Shown here: one piece after another, positions 19,091 through 26,469 of the stretch
How positions within the stretch are numbered: position 1 is the stretch's first letter
How the letters are laid out: each line of letters begins with the position of its first letter
Assembly (NCBI GenBank): GCA_037442205.1
Contig: JBBIQS010000004.1
Span: 112,373 to 176,372, forward strand
Length of the DNA stretch: 64,000 bases
Direction of reading: 5' to 3'
Origin: JBBIQS01 sp037442205
GTDB lineage: Bacteria; Myxococcota; Myxococcia; Myxococcales; UBA5297
The notes under the pieces: model-generated
What the model was told of the DNA's origin: nothing
What the model saw: the letters and a program-made list of their open reading frames with translations, nothing else
The model's database searches: none
Program-made: the position numbers and the translations under genes

Positions 19091-20083
19091 TCAGGAGTCG
19101 AGCTCGCGGGCGATGGCATCCACGTCGGGGGCCCCGATGCGGCGGATCTCCAGCGGATCGGTGCCCGGGGTGTTGCGCCCGGCGATCGCCGAGACCGCGG
19201 CCCCGTAGTAGCGGCCGGTGATCTCCTTGACCGTCGGGCTGTAGCTGCCGAACGGGTAGCAGAAGTGGGTCGGGGCGTGACCCAGGTGATCGGCCACCAC
19301 GTTTCGCGAGCTGGCGACCTCGCGCTCGACCTGCGCGCGATCGAGCTCGGGGAGGACCGGCCCGGTCAGCGTCTGCGAGCCGATGTCCATGCCCTGGGCG
19401 CGCAAATCGCGCAGCTCGTCCCAGCTCAGCAGCTGGTCGTCCTCTCCGGGCTCGACCGGGCAATTGGCCCGCAGACATTCCAGGATCTCGCCCCGGCGGG
19501 CGGGGCCGACGCGCAGCAGGTGGTCGCCGGCGATGCTCAGCCGCAGCGCTACCGGCAACTCCACGGCCAGGACCCCGGCCAGGGTCCTGTCGCCGCACAC
19601 TTCGGCGAGCCTGGGCAGTCCGTGGGCCAGGGCCATGCGGGTCAGCTCATTGCTCCAGGTCCACTGGCGGGTCCCGACCTTGCCCACCGTGACGAAGATC
19701 GTGGCCGGGGCCTTGTGGCGGGCGAGCACCGGGTGGGCGAGCCGCAGACTGCGCCGATAGCCCTCCCCGAGCACCAGTGCCACCGCGCGCCGGGGCAACT
19801 GCCGCTTGCGCAGCCCCTCGACGAGCACCCTCAGTGGAACGAGCTCGAAGCGGCGAGCCAGCATCTCGATCTGGCGGGTGAAGGTCTCCACCCCCAGAGC
19901 CAGTCCGGCGTTTCTCTCGTCGGCCTCCGGGGTGCTGACCCGCTCGTAGAAGACGACGTGTGCCTGCGGGCGGGCCGAGACCAGGTCCAGGGCGTTGCTG
20001 ACCGCCGCCCGCAGCTCGTTGCGAATGCGTCCGCCGGCGCCAGGGTCGGGTGCCGCGCCGCTTTCCAGCCAGTCCTTTTCCAA
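19091..20083 (-). CDS. Polysaccharide deacetylase-fold protein lacking catalytic residues
   Basis: About 330 residues with the NodB-type polysaccharide deacetylase layout, but every catalytic position is changed. The TFDDGY motif is VLGEGY (about 103-109), so both aspartates are lost. The His-x3-His metal motif (SHTxxHP) is SQTLTGP at 236-242. The YHRV motif is YERV at 46-49. The structural FxYPxG motif is kept as FCYPFG. The frame stays open with good coding character, so it looks like a maintained pseudoenzyme rather than a pseudogene. The start is uncertain: TTG 20083 has GAGGGGG six bases upstream and gives normal length, while the frame is open further back. It faces the DegT gene head to head. 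Confidence 0.78.
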   Translation of the reverse strand: MEKDWLESGAAPDPGAGGRIRNELRAAVSNALDLVSARPQAHVVFYERVSTPEADERNAGLALGVETFTRQIEMLARRFELVPLRVLVEGLRKRQLPRRAVALVLGEGYRRSLRLAHPVLARHKAPATIFVTVGKVGTRQWTWSNELTRMALAHGLPRLAEVCGDRTLAGVLAVELPVALRLSIAGDHLLRVGPARRGEILECLRANCPVEPGEDDQLLSWDELRDLRAQGMDIGSQTLTGPVLPELDRAQVEREVASSRNVVADHLGHAPTHFCYPFGSYSPTVKEITGRYYGAAVSAIAGRNTPGTDPLEIRRIGAPDVDAIARELDS

Positions 20084-20390
20084 GGGAGCCCCCTCGCACC
20101 TGCCGGCAAAGCCGCTGCCTGCAGCTCCACCTGGCGAAATAGCTGTGGCCCGCCCGCTCGCCCGGCAAGGGCTCACCGATGACGCGCCTTCCCACTGAGG
20201 AAATGCCGTTCCCACGCGACACGGTCCCCGGGAAGCCGAGCCACCCAGCAGGAGTCTGGATGTTTCGAGTCGCCTGCCTTTCGCCCCGGCGACTTCGCGC
20301 CGGCCCGGCAAGCCGCAGGGTGAGTTGCCGGGCCTTCGGCTTGCAGCGAGGTCCGCCCGGGAACGCTCGCCGCTCCCCTTGGAGGATCCC
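20084..20390. promoter_or_regulatory. Intergenic region between divergent deacetylase-like and DegT genes
   Basis: These 307 bases separate two divergent genes and should hold both promoters. I see no convincing -10/-35 pair and no second gene. The GGAGG at 20381-20385 is the ribosome site that fixes the GTG start of the DegT gene. Confidence 0.35.
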
Positions 20391-21617
20391 GTGCTCGAGC
20401 CCAAGTCGCCCCCACCCCTCGCCCCCGTCCGCCCGCGCGGCGGCGTTTTGATTCGCGCCCTCCCCGGCTTGTCGCCCAGGGACATCGGCCGGGCGGGAAC
20501 CAACGCGGTACTTGCCTCGCGCCCCAAGCCCTTCCCGCTCGGCGAACGCGGCGTCCAGCTGCTGTACCTGGGCCGCAACGCCGTCTGGCGCGCGCTGGCC
20601 GGGCTCGGGGCGACCCGGGCGACGGTGCTCATGCCCGCCTACCACCACGGAGTGGAGGTGGAGGCGGCGCTGGCGACCGGTGCCCAGGTGCGCTTCTACC
20701 GGATCGATTCGCGGATGCAGCCCGACCTGGAGGACGTCCGCCGCCTGCTGCGCCAGGATCCGCGGCCGCAGGCCCTCTACGTGACCCACTTCGTCGGCTA
20801 CCCCCAGCCGCTCGACGAGCTGCGCGCGCTGGCGCGCGAGGCCCAGGTGCCGCTGATCGAGGACTGCGCGCTGGCCCTGTTCAGCGCCGACCGGCAGGGC
20901 CGTCCGCTCGGCAGCCGCGGCGACGCCGCGATCTTCTGCTTCTACAAGGTGCTGCCCGTGCCCGACGGCGGAGCGCTGTGGCAGCCGGCCGGGCCACTGC
21001 ATGAGGTGCCGCTGCGCGCGCCGCCCTGGGGCTCGATGATCGCGCAGGCCGGCTCGAACCTTCTCGATTGGTGCTCCGGCGCCGGCTATCCCCGGCTCGC
21101 CGACGCGGGCCGGGCGGCGGTTCGCCTCACCAAGCGCGCCTTCGACGTGCGCTCGGCGCTGGGCGAGGCCGCGGTCGGCACCAACCACCTCAATGCCGCC
21201 GACCTGGATCTGGCGGTCTCGCCGCTGGCGCGGGCGCTGGTCCAGGGAGTCGACGTGGGTGCGGCGAGCGCGATCGTCGAGCGGCGGCGGCAGAACTTCG
21301 AGCGGGTGGCCCGGGCGCTGGGCGACCTGTCGCTGCTGGCGCTGCCGCCGCCGCCTCCGGGGACCTCGCCGCTGTTCCTGCCAGTGCTGGTGCGCGACGG
21401 CGCGAGCAAGGACGCGCTGATCGCCGGCCTGGCCGCGCGCGGCGTCGAGGCGATCAACTTCTGGCGAGTGGGCCATCCGCTGGCAGCGCGCGGCGAGTTC
21501 CCCGAGGTGGACCGGCTGCGCGAGTGCGTGGTCGAGGTCCCCATCCACCAGGATCTCGACGAGCCGCAGATCCGCCAGGTCGCTGCGGCGCTCAAGGAGT
21601 CGCTGGCCCGCCGCTGA
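20391..21617 (+). CDS. DegT/DnrJ/EryC1/StrS family aminotransferase
   Basis: Enzymes of this PLP-dependent family transfer an amino group to keto-sugars for polysaccharide or antibiotic precursors. The 408-residue protein shows VLMPAYHHGVEVEAALATGA (nucleotide-sugar/PLP site), YVTHFVGYPQPLDEL, VPLIEDCALAL (Asp contacting PLP) and the Schiff-base region FCFYKVLPVPDGGAL, whose Lys is present. A perfect GGAGG six bases before GTG 20391 fixes the start; longer frames upstream are not supported. The length is near the family average. It is divergent from the deacetylase-like gene and about 1.3 kb from the BioF2-like gene, which suggests an amino-sugar glycan task. Confidence 0.85.
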   Translation: MLEPKSPPPLAPVRPRGGVLIRALPGLSPRDIGRAGTNAVLASRPKPFPLGERGVQLLYLGRNAVWRALAGLGATRATVLMPAYHHGVEVEAALATGAQVRFYRIDSRMQPDLEDVRRLLRQDPRPQALYVTHFVGYPQPLDELRALAREAQVPLIEDCALALFSADRQGRPLGSRGDAAIFCFYKVLPVPDGGALWQPAGPLHEVPLRAPPWGSMIAQAGSNLLDWCSGAGYPRLADAGRAAVRLTKRAFDVRSALGEAAVGTNHLNAADLDLAVSPLARALVQGVDVGAASAIVERRRQNFERVARALGDLSLLALPPPPPGTSPLFLPVLVRDGASKDALIAGLAARGVEAINFWRVGHPLAARGEFPEVDRLRECVVEVPIHQDLDEPQIRQVAAALKESLARR

Positions 21618-21855
21618 CCGCTGGCGCAGAAGTCGCCGTTGCCGAGTCGCTGACGCTCCGCTGCCAATCGGGCGGCGGAGCGCCTTGCGCTTTTGCTGAT
21701 CGATCATCGACCGCGCCGCCCGTCGGCCTGACGAGCCTCGGAATGCCGAGCGCCGCCTCGGATCTGCCCTCCTCGCCCGAGCGTGCCGGTGAAATCCGCT
21801 CGAGGAAGAGTATTCGCCCCCGCTTGTTGCATGGGCCCCCGAAACAGGAGGTCTC

Positions 21856-22809
21856 ATGCACCGTCGGATCATTGGATGCATTGCGCTTTTGGCATCGCTT
21901 TCGCTGCCTGCGCTGGCAGCGGCTGAAGTTCTCTGGAAGGGCGACTACGAGACCGGGGACATCTCGCAATGGACCCGCGCCCAGGAGATCGCCCCCGACC
22001 GGCTGCAGGTGGTCGAGTCGCCGAGGCACCAGGGGCGCTATGCCCTGCGCGCCGAGGTTCGCCAGGGCGACAACCCCATCGGCGCCAGCGGCAATCGCAA
22101 CGAGCTGGTCTACATGTCGAACGAGACCGAGGGCGACGAGCGCTTCTACGGCTGGAGCACCCTCTGGCCGAACGACTACCCGCTGACCCCGACCTGGCAG
22201 TCTTCGACCCAGTGGCACCACTCCGGTAGCGACGGCGCCCCGCCGGTGCGCTTCATCCTCGGCTGCAGCGCCGCCGACTGCGGCGTGGGCCTGCCCGACA
22301 CCCTGTTCTTCATCGTCACCGGCCACAACGTCTGGACCACCCAGCCGCTGCAGCTGGGCGTCTGGCACAACTTCGTGCTGCACATCAAGTGGTCGTCGGA
22401 TCCCAGCGTCGGCTTCGTCGAGCTCTGGCTGGACGGCAAGCAGGTGGTCGCCAAGACCAACCTGGCCACGCTCTACGCCGGCCAGACGGTCTACCTGAAG
22501 CAGGGCCTCTACCGCGACGCCGCCACCGCGCCGACCGCGGTCCTGTACCACGACGGCTTCACCGCCGCGACCACCCTCAACGACGTGGCCGAGTTCATCG
22601 CCCCCGCGGACGCGGTGGGCACCAGCGGCGCCGCCAGCACCGCCGGCGACACCGGCACCAACACCTCGGGCGCCAGCTCCGGCAGCAACGGCTCGACTGC
22701 CCCCCAGGCGCTCCCCGCCACCGGCTGCAGCGCGGCGCCGGCGGCTCCCGCTGGAGCGCTGCTGCTGGTTGGGCTCTCGGCGCTCGGGTTGCGCCGCCGC
22801 AAGCGCTGA
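21856..22809 (+). CDS. Secreted polysaccharide-lyase-like protein with MYXO-CTERM anchor
   Basis: The 317-residue protein has a signal peptide (ALLASLSLPALAAAE), then about 220 residues with the jelly-roll pattern of heparin/alginate-lyase-like proteins: LWKGDYETGDISQW, RNELVYMSNETEGDERFYGW, an FILG beta strand and WHNFVLHIKWSSDPSVG, then VELWLDGKQV. A Thr/Gly/Ser-rich linker (about 250-285) follows. The C-terminus has the MYXO-CTERM layout: an invariant-type GC at 290-291, a hydrophobic helix with ALLLVGLSALGL, then RRRKR. Such tails are processed and sorted to the cell surface. An AGGAGG ribosome site precedes ATG 21856. Substrate unknown. Confidence 0.8.
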   Translation: MHRRIIGCIALLASLSLPALAAAEVLWKGDYETGDISQWTRAQEIAPDRLQVVESPRHQGRYALRAEVRQGDNPIGASGNRNELVYMSNETEGDERFYGWSTLWPNDYPLTPTWQSSTQWHHSGSDGAPPVRFILGCSAADCGVGLPDTLFFIVTGHNVWTTQPLQLGVWHNFVLHIKWSSDPSVGFVELWLDGKQVVAKTNLATLYAGQTVYLKQGLYRDAATAPTAVLYHDGFTAATTLNDVAEFIAPADAVGTSGAASTAGDTGTNTSGASSGSNGSTAPQALPATGCSAAPAAPAGALLLVGLSALGLRRRKR

Positions 22810-22948
22810 CCGCTTGCTTCGTCCTGAGTAGTGCGAGCGCGGCGTCGGGTCTTCCCGGCGCCGCGCTCGCCTTTCGTGGGACTGCAGACCGACGTCCGAA
22901 TTGCGGCCCCAGACACCGAGACAGACCGGCGCGGGTATAGTCCTGAGG

Positions 22949-23013
22949 GTGAATGACGAGCTGACAGTCCTCAGACTCGTAGCTGAGCGCCTGGAGGCGC
23001 GGGGCCGGCCTAC
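22949..23013 (+). other. Frameshifted N-terminal segment and candidate leaderless start of the nucleotidyltransferase gene
   Basis: From GTG 22949 the frame reads VNDELTVLRLVAERLEARG, a typical first helix for this nucleotidyltransferase family, but it is out of frame with the rest. A TATAGT box at 22936-22941 lies seven bases before the GTG, as in leaderless genes. One inserted base, for example in the GGGG run near 22999-23005, would join it to the AYMVRGSIAL continuation. Confidence 0.5.
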
Positions 23014-23493
23014 ATGGTCCGCGGCTCGATCGCACTCAACTTCTATTCCCAACCGCGCATGACGCGGGACGTCGACCTGGTCATCGAGCTCTCGGCTTCT
23101 GACGCAGCTCGGCTGGTGGCGCTGTTCGGGGACGATTTCTCGTGTGACGAGGACGAGATCCGGGAGGCCATCGCCAGGAAGAGGATCTTCAACCTGATCC
23201 ACTTCGAGAAGGTGGTGAAGCTCGACTTCATCGTCCGCAAGGACGAGCCCTTTCGGCGAGAGGAATTCGCTCGCAGGCGGCGGCTGTCCTTCGACGGCTT
23301 CCAGTGCTGGGTCGTGTCCCCCGAGGATCTCATCCCTTCGAAGCTCGTGTGGGCGAAGGACAGCCACCCGGACTTCCAGCTGCGCGACGTCCGCAACCTC
23401 CTCGCCTCGGTTGCGGGACTGGACCTCGCCTACCTCGATCGCTGGGCGGCGCAGCTCGAGGTCGCCGAGCTGCTGGCGGAGGTGAAGCCGTGA
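23014..23493 (+). CDS. Nucleotidyltransferase (DUF6036/AbiEii-like), 5-prime end probably frameshifted
   Basis: This 159-residue stretch is the core of a minimal nucleotidyltransferase. It has the RGSIALNFYSQPRMTRDVDLVIEL segment in two parts (RGSIALNF with the conserved GS, then TRDVDLVIEL with the Asp-x-Asp metal site), then VVKLDFIVRKDEPF and WVVSPEDLIPSKLVW. These are typical of the DUF6036/AbiEii-like group seen in toxin-antitoxin-like pairs. The ATG at 23014 has no ribosome site. The natural start is likely GTG 22949, out of frame by one base, so this copy may be truncated or a sequencing error. Its TGA overlaps the start of the next small gene. Confidence 0.7.
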   Translation: MVRGSIALNFYSQPRMTRDVDLVIELSASDAARLVALFGDDFSCDEDEIREAIARKRIFNLIHFEKVVKLDFIVRKDEPFRREEFARRRRLSFDGFQCWVVSPEDLIPSKLVWAKDSHPDFQLRDVRNLLASVAGLDLAYLDRWAAQLEVAELLAEVKP

Positions 23494-23735
23494 ACGACAC
23501 CTCCCCCAGGGCCGAGAAGCTGATGCGCGAGCTGCTGATGAAACGCTCGGGCGAAGAGCGCCTGCGGATGGGCTTTTCCATGTACGACGCCGCTCGGGCC
23601 ATCCTCGAAGCCGGGCTGCGCGCCGAGGGGCTGGTCGAGGGCACGGTGGAGTGGCGGCGGCGCTTCCTGGAGCGGATGTACGGGGACGAGCTGCGCCCCG
23701 AGGTCATCGAGCGCGTCGCCGCCTGGCGCCGATAG
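23490..23735 (+). CDS. Small protein paired with the nucleotidyltransferase
   Basis: This 81-residue protein starts at GTG 23490, inside the nucleotidyltransferase stop codon (GTGA overlap), so the two are translationally coupled. Its sequence has the pattern RAEKLMRELLMKRSGEERLR, MGFSMYDAARAILEAGLRAEG and EWRRRFLERMYGDEL, rich in Arg/Glu and predicted mostly helical. Similar small proteins sit next to this nucleotidyltransferase type in other genomes. It is not a HEPN protein by motif (no RxxxxH). Its role is unknown; as the second gene of an MNT-like pair it could be the partner or regulator. Confidence 0.65.
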   Translation: MNDTSPRAEKLMRELLMKRSGEERLRMGFSMYDAARAILEAGLRAEGLVEGTVEWRRRFLERMYGDELRPEVIERVAAWRR

Positions 23736-23829
23736 CTCGCCTGCTCGAACTTCCAGTCGCGGCCCCCTTTCTCGCTCGCCCTCGGCCCGCTACACTCCGC
23801 GCTCGTTCTCGCGCCGAGTCCCCTCCGCC

Positions 23830-26469
23830 ATGTCGCGCCCACTCCTGCTGGCCCCTCTGTTCGCGCTGCTGCTCTCCGCTCCGGCGCCCGCCGAGGAGCC
23901 GCCGGCCCAAGAGATCCGCCGCAGCGAAAATCCTCTCGCCAAGCCGCCAGCCGAGCAGGCGCCCAAGAACCAGCTCACCAAGGCCCCGCAGCTGCTGGAG
24001 TTCGTCGAGGCCGACTATCCCGAGCAGGCGAAGGCCCAGAAGCTCACCGGATCGGTCGGGCTGCTGGTGGACATCGACGCCGCCGGGGCGGTGACCAGGG
24101 TCGAGGTGGCCGAGCCGGCGGGCAACGGCTTCGACGAGGCGGCGGCCGAGGCGGTGCGCAAGTTCCGCTTCTCCCCGGCGGAGATCGACGACCAGCCGGC
24201 CGCGGTGCGCATCGGCTACCGCTACAACTTCGTGCTGCGCGCCGAGGAGCCGGTGCGCGAGGAGCGCAAGAGCGTCGTCAACTTCAAGGGCGTGGTGCTC
24301 CAGCGCGGCAACCGCGCGCCGGTGCAGGGGGCCAGCGTCTCGGTCGGCGACGGCACCCTCTCCGCGGTCACCGACGCCGAGGGGCGCTTCGAGATCTCCG
24401 ACGTGCCGCTCGGCACCCACGCCATGACCGTGACCGCGTCCGGCTTCGACCCGTTCCACACCGACGAGGAGATCGTCGAGGGCAAGCTGACTTCGGTGAC
24501 CTACTACCTGCGCCAGCGCATCTTCAGCCCCTACGAGACGGTGGTGCGCGCCAAGAAGGAGAAGAAGGAGGTCGCCAAGGTCGAGCTCAAGCAGGAGGAG
24601 ATCCGCCTCATCCCCGGCACGCAGGGCGACGCGTTCAAGGTGGTGCAGAACCTGCCCGGCGTGGCGCGCTCACCCTATGGCTTCGGAGTGCTCATCGTCC
24701 GCGGCGGCCGGCCCTACGACACCAAGGTCTACATCGACGGAGTGTGGGTCCCGATCCTCTTCCACTTCGGAGGGCTAACCGCGGTCTACAACTCCGACCT
24801 GCTGAGCGATCTCACCTTCCAGCCCGGCAACTTCGGCGGCCGCTACGGGCGCGCGATGGCCGGCGCGGTCGAGGGCGAGACCCGGGCCGGCTCCAAGCAG
24901 GGCTACCACGGCTACGCCAACGCCAGCCTCATCGACTCCACCGCCCTGGCCGAGGGCCCGCTCAACCAGGACTGGAGCGTGGCGGTGGCCGGGCGCGCTT
25001 CCTACGTCGACCTGGTGCTGCGCGAGGTGCTTCCGTCGTCGGTGCGCTTCCTCTCGGCGCCGCGCTACTTCGACTACCAGGTCAAGGCCGACTACCAGCC
25101 TGTGCACGGACCCGACCAGGTGCGGGTGATGCTCTTCGGCTCCAGCGACTCGATGAAGCTGGTCTACGACAGCCCGGCGTCCCTCGATCCCGAGGGGCGC
25201 TCTGAGATCGGCGAGTCGCTGGCCTTCCACCGGCTGATGACGGCCTGGACGCACACCTTCTCTTCCTCGACCCGCAACAAGGCCACCGCGGCGCTGGGCG
25301 CCGACCTGGTCCACGGCTCGCTGGGCAATGACATCTACGTCGATGTCGCCACCTTTAGCCTGCAGCTGCGCGACGCGCTGACCATCGAGGTCAACCGGGC
25401 CCTGTCGCTGGAGCTGGGGACCGACAACTACCTGGCGCGCTACCAGGGCGAGTCGGTCAACCCGCCGCTGCCGGTGCCCGGCGAGATCCCCGACGCGCTG
25501 GCCTCGCACACCCTCAAGCACACCGTGCAGCGGGGCGTGCTCGCCGAGCCCGGCCTCTACGCCGAGGCGGTGATCAAGCCCTTCGAGTGGACCAAGATCG
25601 TCCCCACCCTGCGCTTCGACTACGAGAGCTATCTCAAGGCCGCCACCGTCGATCCCCGGCTGGCGGTGATGCAGCAGGTGGCCGAGGCCACCACGCTCAA
25701 GGCCGCGGTGGGCATCTACCACCAGTGGCCCGACTACCGCGCCGGCCAGTGGACCCGCGAGTTCGGCAACCCCTACCTCAAGCCGGAGAAGGCGGTGCAG
25801 ACCATGGTCGGGGTCGAGCAGAAGATCACCGACGCCATCGGCCTGGACCTGCAGCTCTACTACAAGAGCCTGAGCGATCTGTCGGTGCAGAGCTGGCGCA
25901 CCGTCGAGCGCGACGGCCAGAGAGTGCTCGAGAACTGGGCCAACACCGGCGTGGGCCAGTCCTACGGCTTCGAGATCCTGCTGCGCCACGAGCTGACCCG
26001 GAACTTCTTCGGCTGGATCTCCTACAGCCTGTCGCGCTCGCTGCGCCGCAACACCCTCTCCGACGACCCCGCCCTCTACCCCTCGCAGTTCGACCAGCCG
26101 CACCACCTGGTGGTCATCGCCAGCTACAAGTGGCCCTACGACCTGGTCACCGGCTTCCGCTTCCAGTACTCGTCGGGGACGCTGATGCGCCCGATCGCGA
26201 CCTCGGTCTACGACGCCGACGCCGACCTGGCGATCCCGGTTCCCAAATCCGGCGATCGCGAGCGGATGCCGTCCTTCGTCTCGCTCGACCTGCGCGTCGA
26301 CAAGCGCTTCGTCTTCAAGGATTGGATGGCCTCCGCCTACCTCGACGTACAGAACGTCACCAACGCCGAGAACCCGGAGCTGATCCTCTACAACTATGAC
26401 TACTCCAAGAGGCAGTACGTGCGCGGCCTGCCCATCTTCCCCAGCGTCGGGCTGAAGGCGGAGTTCTGA
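23830..26469 (+). CDS. TonB-dependent outer-membrane receptor with fused TonB-C-like domain
   Basis: This 879-residue protein is a TonB-dependent receptor. After a signal peptide (MSRPLLLAPLFALLLSAPAP) come a TonB C-terminal-like domain (57-135; VEADYPEQAKAQKLTGSVGL, FDEAAAEAVRKFRFSPAEID), a carboxypeptidase-regulatory-like domain (153-228; APVQGASVSVGDG, TDAEGRFEISDVP), a plug (about 240-345; VVQNLPGVAR, VLIVRGGRPYDTKVYIDG) and a barrel of about 500 residues with many YxxxxR/W strands. The last residues (FPSVGLKAEF) match a barrel end. The TonB-like domain is periplasmic and could substitute for or recruit TonB. A possible -10 box (TACACT, 23791) precedes it. The downstream lipoprotein gene overlaps its stop codon. 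Confidence 0.9.
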   Translation: MSRPLLLAPLFALLLSAPAPAEEPPAQEIRRSENPLAKPPAEQAPKNQLTKAPQLLEFVEADYPEQAKAQKLTGSVGLLVDIDAAGAVTRVEVAEPAGNGFDEAAAEAVRKFRFSPAEIDDQPAAVRIGYRYNFVLRAEEPVREERKSVVNFKGVVLQRGNRAPVQGASVSVGDGTLSAVTDAEGRFEISDVPLGTHAMTVTASGFDPFHTDEEIVEGKLTSVTYYLRQRIFSPYETVVRAKKEKKEVAKVELKQEEIRLIPGTQGDAFKVVQNLPGVARSPYGFGVLIVRGGRPYDTKVYIDGVWVPILFHFGGLTAVYNSDLLSDLTFQPGNFGGRYGRAMAGAVEGETRAGSKQGYHGYANASLIDSTALAEGPLNQDWSVAVAGRASYVDLVLREVLPSSVRFLSAPRYFDYQVKADYQPVHGPDQVRVMLFGSSDSMKLVYDSPASLDPEGRSEIGESLAFHRLMTAWTHTFSSSTRNKATAALGADLVHGSLGNDIYVDVATFSLQLRDALTIEVNRALSLELGTDNYLARYQGESVNPPLPVPGEIPDALASHTLKHTVQRGVLAEPGLYAEAVIKPFEWTKIVPTLRFDYESYLKAATVDPRLAVMQQVAEATTLKAAVGIYHQWPDYRAGQWTREFGNPYLKPEKAVQTMVGVEQKITDAIGLDLQLYYKSLSDLSVQSWRTVERDGQRVLENWANTGVGQSYGFEILLRHELTRNFFGWISYSLSRSLRRNTLSDDPALYPSQFDQPHHLVVIASYKWPYDLVTGFRFQYSSGTLMRPIATSVYDADADLAIPVPKSGDRERMPSFVSLDLRVDKRFVFKDWMASAYLDVQNVTNAENPELILYNYDYSKRQYVRGLPIFPSVGLKAEF

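Noticed and set aside
19091..20632. Full 513-codon frame as the deacetylase-like protein
   Set aside because: The first 180 or so residues are low-complexity and overlap the divergent DegT gene and its ribosome site. A TTG at 20083 with a ribosome site gives the normal length.
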